A DNA stretch of 9,082 nt from Bacteroidota bacterium (GTDB taxonomy: Bacteria > Bacteroidota > Bacteroidia > Bacteroidales > Prolixibacteraceae): the NCBI GenBank assembly GCA_013203755.1, contig JABMPI010000781.1:1-9082 (forward strand), in the 5' to 3' direction. Positions within the stretch are counted from its first letter, which is position 1, and each line of letters begins with the position of its first letter. A model generated the notes under the pieces. That model was not told where the DNA came from. It saw only the letters and a program-made list of their open reading frames with translations, and made no database searches. A program made the position numbers and the translations under genes. Positions 1-6,139 of the stretch are shown here, piece by piece.

Positions 1-2
1 GA

Positions 3-1013
3 ATTCAACTGGCTGCTACCCAAATAAAACTACCCTTTTATGAGAAACTTCTCAATGTTGCAAAACCGTTCTCTCTTCAATTGTTGGTTGAAGAAAATGC
101 TGAACAACTGGAAATTAGCAGCAAAAATTTCAAAACTGTTTTCAGCAAAATAAATGGAGAATTAACTTCGTACCGGTGCCAGGGAATTGAATATTTACTT
201 CAGGGCATTTCTCCTAATTTGTGGCGGTCCTCCAATGACAATGAAATTGGTGGTGGCTTTGTTCCTGAAAATTGCCAAATTTGGAAAAACGCCTCGAAAA
301 CTACCAGTTTAAAAAAATTCAATTGGAAAAAAGAAGGAGATAATATTGTTATCTCAACCCATTTTGAAATTGCAGATTCAGCACTATTTACTATCCAATA
401 TTCCCTAAATGGCGATGGTTTGATAATAGTCGACAATCATTTTGAACCTCTTTTTGAGGGATTGCCAGTGTTACCGCGAATAGGAATAACACTGCAACTT
501 CGCCAGGAATTTGACAATATGCAATGGTTTGGGCGCGGACCGCAAAGCAGTTATCCCGATCGCAAAGAGAGTGCTTTTGTTGATCTATATGAGGGAAGAG
601 TATGGGAACAGTACTATCCCTATGCACGGCCACAGGAAAATGGAAGCAAGTCGGATGTTCGGTGGCTGGCATTAACTAATACTCAGGGAAAAGGATTTTT
701 GTTTACAGCACCATCGCTATTTTCAGCAAGTGCATTTAACTTCCCAAACGAAGATCTTTATGATTATTCGGTGGGCACATCGGAAATGAGAGTTGGACAA
801 AAGCGAATGTACAATATTTCGAAAAAAGTCATGGTTACATGTAACCTCGATTTTAAACAGATGGGGATTGGTGGCGACACAAGTTGGGGATATCGTGCAA
901 TGCCGCATCCACAATTCCAAATCCCAGCTCAATCCTATAATTTTCGGTTCATTCTGAACCCCATTGATTTAGCAACTGAATCTCCCTTTAAAGAATATCA
1001 CCCAATAAAATAA
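3..1013 (+). CDS. Glycoside hydrolase family 2 beta-galactosidase, C-terminal part (5'-truncated by window edge)
   Basis: The reading frame is already open at the window's left edge and runs 336 codons to TAA at 1011-1013. This is the C-terminal third of a LacZ-type GH2 beta-galactosidase, which hydrolyses terminal beta-galactosides. An internal TTG at 81 is not a real start, because the frame is open and in register upstream of it. The Bgal_small_N (domain 5) region is clear: WRSSNDNEIGGGF from base 222 (usual form WRAPTDND-G), GRGPQSSYPDRKES near 529-570, PYARPQENG near 619-645, and MGIGGDTSWG at 861-890. In that last motif the Trp codon at 885-887 corresponds to E. coli LacZ Trp999, which lines the sugar site. 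The catalytic glutamates would lie off the window, so activity, signal peptide and true substrate cannot be judged. No terminator hairpin is evident in the roughly 155 bp that follow. Confidence 0.93.
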   Translation: MQLAATQIKLPFYEKLLNVAKPFSLQLLVEENAEQLEISSKNFKTVFSKINGELTSYRCQGIEYLLQGISPNLWRSSNDNEIGGGFVPENCQIWKNASKTTSLKKFNWKKEGDNIVISTHFEIADSALFTIQYSLNGDGLIIVDNHFEPLFEGLPVLPRIGITLQLRQEFDNMQWFGRGPQSSYPDRKESAFVDLYEGRVWEQYYPYARPQENGSKSDVRWLALTNTQGKGFLFTAPSLFSASAFNFPNEDLYDYSVGTSEMRVGQKRMYNISKKVMVTCNLDFKQMGIGGDTSWGYRAMPHPQFQIPAQSYNFRFILNPIDLATESPFKEYHPIK

Positions 1014-1168
1014 TCATTGAAAAAAGAGAACTAACAACCTGGAAATCATCAGAGTTAATATTCCAATTCAAACAAAAACAAACAATTTAAAGATTCAACA
1101 TTGAAAAAATCCTTTAATCAGAATGCACCAAAAATAAAAAAGTTATTTTTACAGAAAACAGTAAAACT

Positions 1169-1612
1169 ATGATTCAAAGAATTCAAACCGTATTTATATT
1201 AATTGCCGAATTACTGGTAGCCTTGTTATACATGCTCAAATTTGCTGACCTTTCAGTAAACGGAGAATTGCACACATTTACCGCAAAGGGAATTTTTAGT
1301 GGAGAAACCTTGATTTTTGACGGTTTACCTATAATGATATTTATTGGGCTAATTGTTCTTTTACACCTGGCAACTATATTCACTTATAAAAAACGCATTC
1401 GTCAGATTCGAATGTTGGTATTTACAATAATACTTTTGCTAGGCCTTTTCGGAATGTTTTTCTACTTTACTTATGCAGGATTTTCGGATGTAAAAGTGGC
1501 ATTTAAAATTCCGGTTGTGTTTCCAATTATTGCCGTAGTATTAGATTATCTGGCTATTCGTGCCATTGGCAAAGACGAGGCATTAATTCGCAGTATGGAT
1601 AGGATCCGATAG
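1169..1612 (+). CDS. DUF4293 family four-helix membrane protein
   Basis: This 147-residue integral membrane protein matches the DUF4293 family, which I know from Bacteroidota and whose function is unknown. Typical marks are the N-terminal MIQRIQTVF and the C-terminal AIRAIGKDEALIRSMDRIR. Four hydrophobic segments are visible at roughly residues 7-24, 53-72, 82-102 and 114-132. A short polar loop lies between the first two, and a basic loop (YKKRIRQIR) between the second and third. The ATG at 1169 is preferred because the protein begins exactly with the conserved MIQRIQ. A partial -7-like element (TATTTTTA, 1144-1151) lies 17 bp upstream, but no convincing -33 element accompanies it. The gene sits alone between the galactosidase and the nucleotidyltransferase, with gaps of about 155 and 90 bp, so it is probably monocistronic. 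No function is assigned. Confidence 0.9.
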   Translation: MIQRIQTVFILIAELLVALLYMLKFADLSVNGELHTFTAKGIFSGETLIFDGLPIMIFIGLIVLLHLATIFTYKKRIRQIRMLVFTIILLLGLFGMFFYFTYAGFSDVKVAFKIPVVFPIIAVVLDYLAIRAIGKDEALIRSMDRIR

Positions 1613-1642
1613 CTCACTCCTAACCTTCTACCAGCTGGCGGA

Positions 1643-1671
1643 TTGCGATTGACAGGAAGTAATTATATTTG
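1643..1671 (+). promoter_or_regulatory. Candidate Bacteroidota-type promoter for the nucleotidyltransferase
   Basis: TATATTTG at 1664-1671 is an exact match to the TAnnTTTG -7 consensus of Bacteroidota primary sigma factors. A TTG at 1643-1645 lies 18 bp upstream as a -33 element. A second TTG at 1649-1651 is also possible but too close. The box ends 31 bp before the ATG at 1703, giving a short leader. The match is by eye only; no start-site data exist here. Confidence 0.55.
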
Positions 1672-1702
1672 TTTCAATACTCACGTCTAATAATCAATTT
1701 TA

Positions 1703-2422
1703 ATGAAAGCAATGATATTTGCGGCTGGTTTGGGAACCCGTTTGTTGGAAGAAACTTCCAACAAACCAAAAGCTTTGGTTAAAATCGGAGGAAAAACGTT
1801 GCTACAATATGCCATTGAAAAGCTTAGAAATGAAGGCATTTCGGAGATTGTTGTGAATGTGCATCACTTTTCGGAATTAGTAATCGACTTTCTTTCAAAT
1901 CACAATTTTGGAATTACCATTCATATTTCAGATGAATCGGGAAAATTGCTGGACACTGGTGGTGGGCTAAAAAAGGCGGCTCCTTTTCTTGAAGGCGATT
2001 CGCTTGTAGTTATTTATAATGTCGATATTTTAAGCAACCTCAATCTTCAAACGGTAAAAGATGCACATATAAAATCGGGAGCACTTGCTACACTGGTTGT
2101 GCGCAACCGAAAAACTCAACGCTATTTTAAATTCGATAATAATCATCGACTAGTGGGTTGGATGAATAAAAAAACTGGTGAATCTAAAGTTTCAGTATCA
2201 GAAAACTTTAATGAATCAGCGGAAATGGCGTTTAGCGGAATCCACATTATTCAGCCCGAATTCTTCAAATTAATGCCTGTTGAAGATCGGTTTTCTATTA
2301 CTAATTTCTATTTAGAATTAGCAAAAACTCATCTTATAAAAGGTTATTTCGATGATTCTGAGTTATGGATGGATGTAGGAAAGCCAGAGCAACTGGCACA
2401 GGCTAGAAAATTATTTTCTTGA
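1703..2422 (+). CDS. Sugar-1-phosphate nucleotidyltransferase, MurU/HddC-like
   Basis: This 239-residue protein has the NTP_transferase Rossmann-like fold and should join a nucleoside triphosphate to a sugar 1-phosphate, releasing pyrophosphate and an NDP-sugar in the cytosol. Visible motifs are the nucleotide-binding loop AAGLGTRL (7-14), KPKALV (21-26), the sugar-site DTGGGLK (84-90), NVD with the metal-binding Asp108, FSGIH (177-181), and WMDVGKP (222-228) with the second metal-ligand candidate Asp224. The short length, with no C-terminal left-handed beta-helix, fits MurU (MurNAc-1-phosphate uridylyltransferase, cell-wall recycling) and HddC (heptose guanylyltransferase) rather than GlmU or RmlA. 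The DTGGG motif resembles the MurU type, but the substrate is not decided. In relatives a MurU-type gene often lies beside an AmgK-like sugar kinase; none is present here. The stop codon overlaps the end of the opposite-strand gene. Confidence 0.88.
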   Translation: MKAMIFAAGLGTRLLEETSNKPKALVKIGGKTLLQYAIEKLRNEGISEIVVNVHHFSELVIDFLSNHNFGITIHISDESGKLLDTGGGLKKAAPFLEGDSLVVIYNVDILSNLNLQTVKDAHIKSGALATLVVRNRKTQRYFKFDNNHRLVGWMNKKTGESKVSVSENFNESAEMAFSGIHIIQPEFFKLMPVEDRFSITNFYLELAKTHLIKGYFDDSELWMDVGKPEQLAQARKLFS

Positions 2423-3025
2423 AATCTCTCTTTTTTCAGTCCAATAAAAAAGAAAAAACTCGATAGCTGCAATCAGCATTAAAGTATCTCCCAATAGTTC
2501 AATTCCCTCTTCGGTAGCAGCTTTTGCCAATCGATAACTTTCGTCGTGGTATAATAATCGCCAAAATTTAGAACGCCCCAACAACCGGCTAAAAATATAG
2601 GTAACCAAAAAACCAGAGAAAAACCATGACGATGCAGGCACACTAAAAAATTGAATAGTTGCTCCTTTTATTTTTTTGAAATCGCGTACAAGCAACCAAA
2701 TAAAAATTGCCAGAACCACTAAAACCGGGTAAATCCAATCTTCAACTAAAAAATTAAATTCGCGAATAAATGAAGCAAGAAAAAAGAGTGAAACAACATT
2801 TGAAATGGGTTGAATTTCGCGCCACTTAAAACCGATAAACAAGTAAAAACCAAAAAGCCAAAATAAAATTACTTCCTGTCCAATTTCTGTAAAAGTAAAC
2901 TCACCAAAATAGCTATCTCCCAGCGGATGTCCGGCATCGTAAAAAATAGCTTCTGCAATACCAAACATTAGCAAAGAATAGACAATTACCCGAAGAGCTA
3001 CAAACAGTGGCGAAAATAACTTCAT
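2411..3025 (-). CDS. Conserved six-helix membrane protein of unknown function
   Basis: This 204-residue polytopic protein is not one I can place in a named family. Hydrophobic segments fall near residues 8-28, 50-66, 74-90, 98-114, 132-149 and 176-196. Charged residues at helix borders stand out: Glu25, Glu47 and Glu51, the REFNF stretch (88-92) followed by Glu95-Asp96, and EEGIELLGD (172-180). Acidic residues clustered at membrane edges can bind metals or protons, but this is only suggestive. The tail is basic (TEKREISRK). The start at 3025 gives a plausible N-terminal helix. A gene on the same strand ends 45 bp upstream with no terminator between, so the two may be cotranscribed. The 3' end overlaps the convergent nucleotidyltransferase by 12 bp. 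Confidence 0.8.
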   Translation of the reverse strand: MKLFSPLFVALRVIVYSLLMFGIAEAIFYDAGHPLGDSYFGEFTFTEIGQEVILFWLFGFYLFIGFKWREIQPISNVVSLFFLASFIREFNFLVEDWIYPVLVVLAIFIWLLVRDFKKIKGATIQFFSVPASSWFFSGFLVTYIFSRLLGRSKFWRLLYHDESYRLAKAATEEGIELLGDTLMLIAAIEFFLFYWTEKREISRK

Positions 3026-3070
3026 TTCACAATTAATTTTAAGCTGACTAAATTAAACTTTTTTGAATAT

Positions 3071-3490
3071 TTAAGATGCAATACGATTAGAGATATGTTC
3101 AGAAATCAACTGACGAGATTCCTGCTTGAGAATAGCAGGCAGATTGATTGTGCGCAGTTCAAGACTCTTTATCCATGCGGTTATTTCATAAGATTGAAGT
3201 GTATACAATATTTCCCTGAATTCTTCAATCTGATTGTCAGTGTATTCTGATTCAACTATTTCAGAGTATTGATCCAAATCTTCGTCTTCAAAGTAAACAA
3301 TCTCTGTTGATTTTTGGATCAATTCATCAACATCGCAAACCTCGTGCGCCCCGCAGCAATCAGATGGAACTTCTTTCTGTTTTTCAGGTTTTTCTACTTC
3401 ATTTTTCTTTTCCCTGAACCTAACAGAAATAACTATTCCAACTGCCAGCAACAAAAAAAGAAAAACGATTGTTCCAATGATAATTTCCAT
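3071..3490 (-). CDS. Small membrane-anchored protein with DCCGAHEVC motif, function unknown
   Basis: This 139-residue protein has one N-terminal transmembrane helix (about residues 2-22), then a basic patch (RFREKK) and a Lys/Glu-rich linker. The motif DCCGAHEVC (44-52) carries three Cys and one His. An acidic middle (residues 66-90) and a helical C-terminal half containing IEEFREILYTLQ and ITAWIKSLELR follow. I recall similar proteins in Bacteroidota genomes, sometimes loosely labelled as phospholipases, but I see no lipase signature. The Cys/His cluster could bind a metal ion or form disulfides (inference). The frame extends back to a GTG at 3586. The ATG at 3490 is preferred because it puts the membrane helix at the N-terminus, and because the longer version would begin beside the terminator's T-run. 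The six-helix membrane protein follows 45 bp downstream. Confidence 0.8.
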   Translation of the reverse strand: MEIIIGTIVFLFLLLAVGIVISVRFREKKNEVEKPEKQKEVPSDCCGAHEVCDVDELIQKSTEIVYFEDEDLDQYSEIVESEYTDNQIEEFREILYTLQSYEITAWIKSLELRTINLPAILKQESRQLISEHISNRIAS

Positions 3491-3494
3491 GCTG

Positions 3495-3502
3495 CAAAAA
3501 TA
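3495..3502 (-). promoter_or_regulatory. Candidate -7 box almost abutting the start codon
   Basis: Read on the minus strand this is TATTTTTG, an exact TAnnTTTG match, ending only 4 nt before the ATG at 3490. The nearest -33 candidates are poorly spaced: TTG at 3518-3520 (15 bp) and at 3525-3527 (22 bp). If used, transcription would begin at or within a few bases of the start codon, giving a nearly leaderless mRNA. A chance match in AT-rich DNA is quite possible. Confidence 0.3.
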
Positions 3503-3586
3503 GGAAAAAATTGCAATCAATAAACAATCGTAGAATGCAGTTATCTTCCCGATAATCAGGAAACAAACATTTCTTTGAAATATCAC

Positions 3587-3628
3587 AAAAAAAAACTTCC
3601 TCTTCTTAATAAAAAGAAGGAGGAAGTT
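3587..3628 (-). terminator. Intrinsic terminator after the ThuA-MFS unit
   Basis: The arms are 3594-3607 (14 nt) and 3614-3628 (15 nt). They are complementary apart from one bulged base and enclose a 6-nt A/T loop. On the minus strand the hairpin is followed by an unbroken T-run (bases 3595 down to 3587). It begins about 30 bp past the MFS stop codon. The plus-strand side has no T-run, so it acts for minus-strand transcription only, insulating the ThuA-MFS genes from the next minus-strand pair. Confidence 0.85.
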
Positions 3629-3658
3629 CTAATCTATAATAGTATATTTTTACTGAAA

Positions 3659-4984
3659 CTAAGCTTCAGTTTTTTTCTTGTTGATAGTGATATACAACAC
3701 AATAAATAGAACGATCAGAATAACAGGCAAAACCATCATATTACGCAGGGTGATTTGTGGTCCGGCAGTTTCAATAGATTTACCCATAATTGGTAGTACC
3801 ATTGATGTGGCAACAAAACCTGCACCCCCTAAAATTGACATTCCTAATGCACCACTTTTGGGTACATATTCCGAAGTAAATCCAATCATTGTAGGCCAGA
3901 AATAACAAACGCCTACAGCAAATACAGCAGCCGAAGCCAATGTCATTGCGGGACCAGTAGAAATACTAAGTAAGTACAGTCCTACTACAGCAATTACTGA
4001 CGATCCCAATAATACTCCAGTTGGGTTTAAACGGTGTATCAAACCTCCGGCAAAGAAACGTCCAACCGCCATAATTCCAGTAACAACTACCAAAATAATC
4101 ATCGGACTAATGCCGTTAGTTTCCAACAAAGCGTTAATCCATTGTGTAGTACCCAATTCGGTAGAAGCGGTTAGTAACATACAAAAGAATACCAATGGAA
4201 ACAGTAAACTTATTTTATTTATCGCCCGTCCCTCAATTATTATCAGTACAGCAATTATTCCTACAATTATAAATGGCAAAGTATTGCTCGAAGTAATAAT
4301 TTCCCCAACAGAAGGAACTGTCGCTACCAAAATCATAAAAATTACCGCAAGAGTAATGGTGTACGGAGCTCCAACATTTCGCATCATTTCTTTATAAGTT
4401 ACACCTGTAGAAACACGTTCTGTCTCCGGAATTTTTTGACCATAAAATAAAAAACCATAAATCGCCAGTGGAATAAATAAAAGGCTCACTAAAATCTCCC
4501 AACGCAATTCAAGCTGATCCATAATTACATATGCCAAAACACCTCCAATTACAATTCCTCCTGGAAACCAAACATGAAAACGGTTTAGCATTTTTGTTTT
4601 ATTCTTGGGGAATAATGTAGCAATTAGTGGGTTACAAGCTGCTTCCACACTACCATTTCCGAAACCAATAAATACATTGGCGATAAATAAAGAAGTCATG
4701 TCTTTGGCTAAAAGCAGAAGCACAATACCAATTAGGTGCATTCCAAACGCCATCCAAACAATTGTTTTGGTTTTAACAATGTCAATAATAAAACCACCGG
4801 CAAACATGGCAACAGCAAAACCCCAAAATGCCGGGCCAAAAGCATAACCAACCTGTTCTTTAGTCAGACCATAATCATCAGTAAAAACACCTTCGATTTT
4901 AGCTCTGATTGCAAATGTAATTGCCGTTACTAAAAGTGCCAAACAGGCAGCAATAAAGAGCCTTTTTTGATTTACATTTTCCAT
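3659..4984 (-). CDS. Major facilitator superfamily permease, probably sugar-type
   Basis: This 441-residue protein is almost entirely hydrophobic, with about 12 predicted membrane helices starting at residues 9-27, which is the usual MFS size. A motif-A-like loop after helix 2 reads GGFIIDIVKTK (63-73). Strongly patterned stretches in the N-half are GFGNGSVEAACNPL (107-120) and LNRFHVWFPGG (133-143). The GNG...NP...LN pattern recalls the fucose-permease (FHS, FucP-like) branch, whose members mostly take up sugars by proton symport, so a sugar or modified sugar is the likely cargo (inference). A polar linker near residues 183-205 separates the two six-helix halves. The gene follows a secreted ThuA-like gene by 71 bp on the same strand. 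I see no terminator or TAnnTTTG box in that gap, and a good terminator follows this gene, so the two genes probably form one operon. Confidence 0.9.
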   Translation of the reverse strand: MENVNQKRLFIAACLALLVTAITFAIRAKIEGVFTDDYGLTKEQVGYAFGPAFWGFAVAMFAGGFIIDIVKTKTIVWMAFGMHLIGIVLLLLAKDMTSLFIANVFIGFGNGSVEAACNPLIATLFPKNKTKMLNRFHVWFPGGIVIGGVLAYVIMDQLELRWEILVSLLFIPLAIYGFLFYGQKIPETERVSTGVTYKEMMRNVGAPYTITLAVIFMILVATVPSVGEIITSSNTLPFIIVGIIAVLIIIEGRAINKISLLFPLVFFCMLLTASTELGTTQWINALLETNGISPMIILVVVTGIMAVGRFFAGGLIHRLNPTGVLLGSSVIAVVGLYLLSISTGPAMTLASAAVFAVGVCYFWPTMIGFTSEYVPKSGALGMSILGGAGFVATSMVLPIMGKSIETAGPQITLRNMMVLPVILIVLFIVLYITINKKKTEA

Positions 4985-5055
4985 AATTAGTTAAAATTTT
5001 AATAGTTTTAAGTAGAGTTTATAAGTTGCATTAAAACTCTAAAGTTATAAATTGA

Positions 5056-5766
5056 TTATTTTGATGTTGCTAAATAGTTTATCGCTTGCGTAACTAACTT
5101 TCTGTAATCAGCTTCTACATACGTTCGTTTATCGTGGCCAGGTTGCAGGTATATAATTTTTGAGGCGTTGTACCGGTTTTCCCAAGCAATAATTTCCATA
5201 CTCTTTGGATGCCGGGTTTTTAACAACGGAATAACATTATCCGAAACCCGCACATTCCCATAAATCTCGTCGAAAAAACGCAAGTCTTTAAATCCCTTTG
5301 TAACCGGCGTATATTTTACAACTTTACTATACACCCACACATCGTGTTCGTATGTCGACAATAATTCCTCTGGAACTTTTTTGTCGTTTTCAAAATATTT
5401 GCCTCCGAGAATGTTTTCGAATTCAGGCCATTTTTGATACGATGCAATGGAATGGTGTAAAAACAGAAATGGTTTTCCTTCTTTAGTTAGTTTCATATAC
5501 GCATCCTTTTCTTCCACCAAAATGGTTTTCCACATGTCGTAAAAAACTAGTACGTCAAAATCTTTTGCTAAATTTTTCACCAACTCCTCATTGGCTTTTG
5601 GTTGTTCAAAATGTATATATTCAATACCTTTTAACTCATCAAACATTTCAAAAAACTCTTCAGTATCGAACGAATGCCCGCCAGTTACCAACATTATTTT
5701 AATGGGTTGTGCATGTATTAAATATCCGGGAATTAGAAAGATGAGTATCAATAAAATTCGTTTCAT
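5056..5766 (-). CDS. Secreted ThuA-like (trehalose-utilisation domain) protein
   Basis: This 236-residue protein has a signal peptide: MKR, a hydrophobic core at residues 4-17, and a likely cleavage after IHA at Ala19. The mature part is a ThuA domain, a class I glutamine-amidotransferase-like fold without the amidotransferase cysteine. Family marks are TGGHSFD (28-34), a strand ending FYDMW (75-79), FLHHSIASY (102-110), the W-x(7)-GGKY region (113-124), DEIYG (166-170) and the C-terminal PGHDKRTYV (209-217). Agrobacterium ThuA acts in catabolism of disaccharides through 3-keto sugars, and ThuA proteins in Bacteroidota are often linked to sugar-processing genes. The precise reaction here is unknown. 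Export implies action in the periplasm on a glycan or glycoside, with the MFS permease encoded just downstream as the natural importer. It is slightly short but complete. Confidence 0.88.
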   Translation of the reverse strand: MKRILLILIFLIPGYLIHAQPIKIMLVTGGHSFDTEEFFEMFDELKGIEYIHFEQPKANEELVKNLAKDFDVLVFYDMWKTILVEEKDAYMKLTKEGKPFLFLHHSIASYQKWPEFENILGGKYFENDKKVPEELLSTYEHDVWVYSKVVKYTPVTKGFKDLRFFDEIYGNVRVSDNVIPLLKTRHPKSMEIIAWENRYNASKIIYLQPGHDKRTYVEADYRKLVTQAINYLATSK

Positions 5767-5883
5767 CAGGTTTAGTTTTTAATGTTGTTGAAATCAATTC
5801 AAATTTCAAGCTGGTTTCAAGACAATAAAATTAACAATTTCATGCATTCAGAAAAGAGGTAATCATATTTTTAATAAAGAAAA

Positions 5884-5921
5884 TTCATAAAGTTTCTAAT
5901 TCATCTTTTTTTCTTTATGAA
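5884..5921. repeat. 9-bp inverted repeat
   Basis: TTCATAAAG (5884-5892) and CTTTATGAA (5913-5921) are perfect inverted copies separated by 20 bp of T-rich sequence. The arm spacing is close to two helical turns, so it could be a dimeric regulator site about 120-150 bp upstream of the ThuA start. A chance match is also possible in AT-rich DNA. Confidence 0.35.
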
Positions 5922-6033
5922 GTTGTTTAAAGTTAAGGGGGAATTTCGAGAGGGACATATTGGTTTTAGCGGCAAAGCCCGGTTTTTAGTGCATAGCAGT
6001 AGCTATGCACTAAAAATTGCTGAAGTCCAATGA
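5917..6033 (+). CDS. Doubtful 38-codon small ORF overlapping the hairpin element
   Basis: ATG at 5917 opens 38 codons to TGA at 6031-6033. The peptide begins MKLFKVKGEFREG and ends LVHSSSYALKIAEVQ. It is basic, with no membrane segment, signal or known motif. Its second half is read straight through the folded element at 5959-6031, which alone could account for the lack of stops. There is no promoter or ribosome-binding evidence. I list it as a possible small protein or a reading-frame accident inside a repeat element, with the latter more likely. Confidence 0.15.
   Translation: MKLFKVKGEFREGHIGFSGKARFLVHSSSYALKIAEVQ
5959..6031. repeat. Folded palindromic element (15-bp perfect hairpin inside a longer stem)
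   Basis: The core is a perfect 15-bp inverted repeat, TTTTTAGTGCATAGC at 5983-5997 and its complement at 6002-6016, around the 4-nt loop AGTA. Two G-T pairs and a C-G pair can extend it. Outside this, ATTGGTTTTAGC (5959-5970) can pair with 6019-6031 through CCAAT, GCT and G-T wobbles, with one bulged T at 6026. A mini-hairpin GGC-AAA-GCC (5971-5979) sits between, giving a three-way-junction shape. GAGA/ACAT at 5949-5958 can also meet ATGTTCTC at 6041-6048. No transposase is nearby. Candidates are a REP- or MITE-like element, a structured leader RNA or an operator. Confidence 0.65.
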
Positions 6034-6060
6034 AATCAAGATGTTCTCACAGGTTTTCAA

Positions 6061-6072
6061 TTTAACGTTAAA
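6061..6072. repeat. 12-bp perfect palindrome
   Basis: TTTAACGTTAAA is a perfect palindrome with no spacer, 67 bp upstream of the AsmA-like start. It could be a compact operator for a dimeric regulator. It is short and AT-rich enough to be incidental. Confidence 0.25.
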
Positions 6073-6139
6073 CATCTTCCATATAAAACGCAACCCTTTG
6101 AATAATAATCTATCTTTATAATTATGTTTAAATACTGAA

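Larger units (their letters stand above)
5767..6139. other. Divergent intergenic region upstream of the ThuA-MFS and AsmA-like genes
   Basis: These 373 bp separate two outward-reading genes, so both promoters should lie here. I find no exact TAnnTTTG box in the ThuA direction. In the AsmA direction only TATCTTTA (6111-6118) comes close, without a suitably spaced TTG. The region also holds a 9-bp inverted repeat, a folded hairpin element, a 12-bp palindrome and a weak 38-codon ORF, each listed separately. A terminator is not expected between divergent starts, which makes the strong hairpin unusual. Confidence 0.6.

Noticed and set aside
200..932. Minus-strand open frames opposite the galactosidase
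   Set aside because: The plus-strand frame carries unmistakable GH2 motifs across the whole stretch.
3491..3586. N-terminal extension of the DCCGAHEVC protein to a GTG at 3586
   Set aside because: It would add 32 mostly hydrophobic residues before an existing membrane anchor, uses GTG, and starts right beside the T-run of a terminator. The ATG at 3490 gives a normal protein.
3678..4933. Several plus-strand open frames opposite the MFS gene
   Set aside because: They are antisense to a clear transporter gene and their peptides lack any domain or membrane logic.
5014..5040. 7-bp inverted repeat (AGAGTTT/AAACTCT) in the ThuA-MFS gap
   Set aside because: It is a short, AT-rich stem with a 13-nt loop and no T-run following it. 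It is too weak to call a terminator or attenuator.
5983..6016. Reading the 15-bp hairpin as an intrinsic terminator
   Set aside because: It does end in A/T-rich sequence on both sides, but it sits between two divergent gene starts with no gene pointing into it, apart from the doubtful 38-codon ORF.
6060..6073. Resemblance of ATTTAAC/GTTAAAC to integron attC core sites
   Set aside because: The two half-sites are directly adjacent instead of flanking a long imperfect palindrome, and no integrase or cassette array is present. It is simply a short palindrome.
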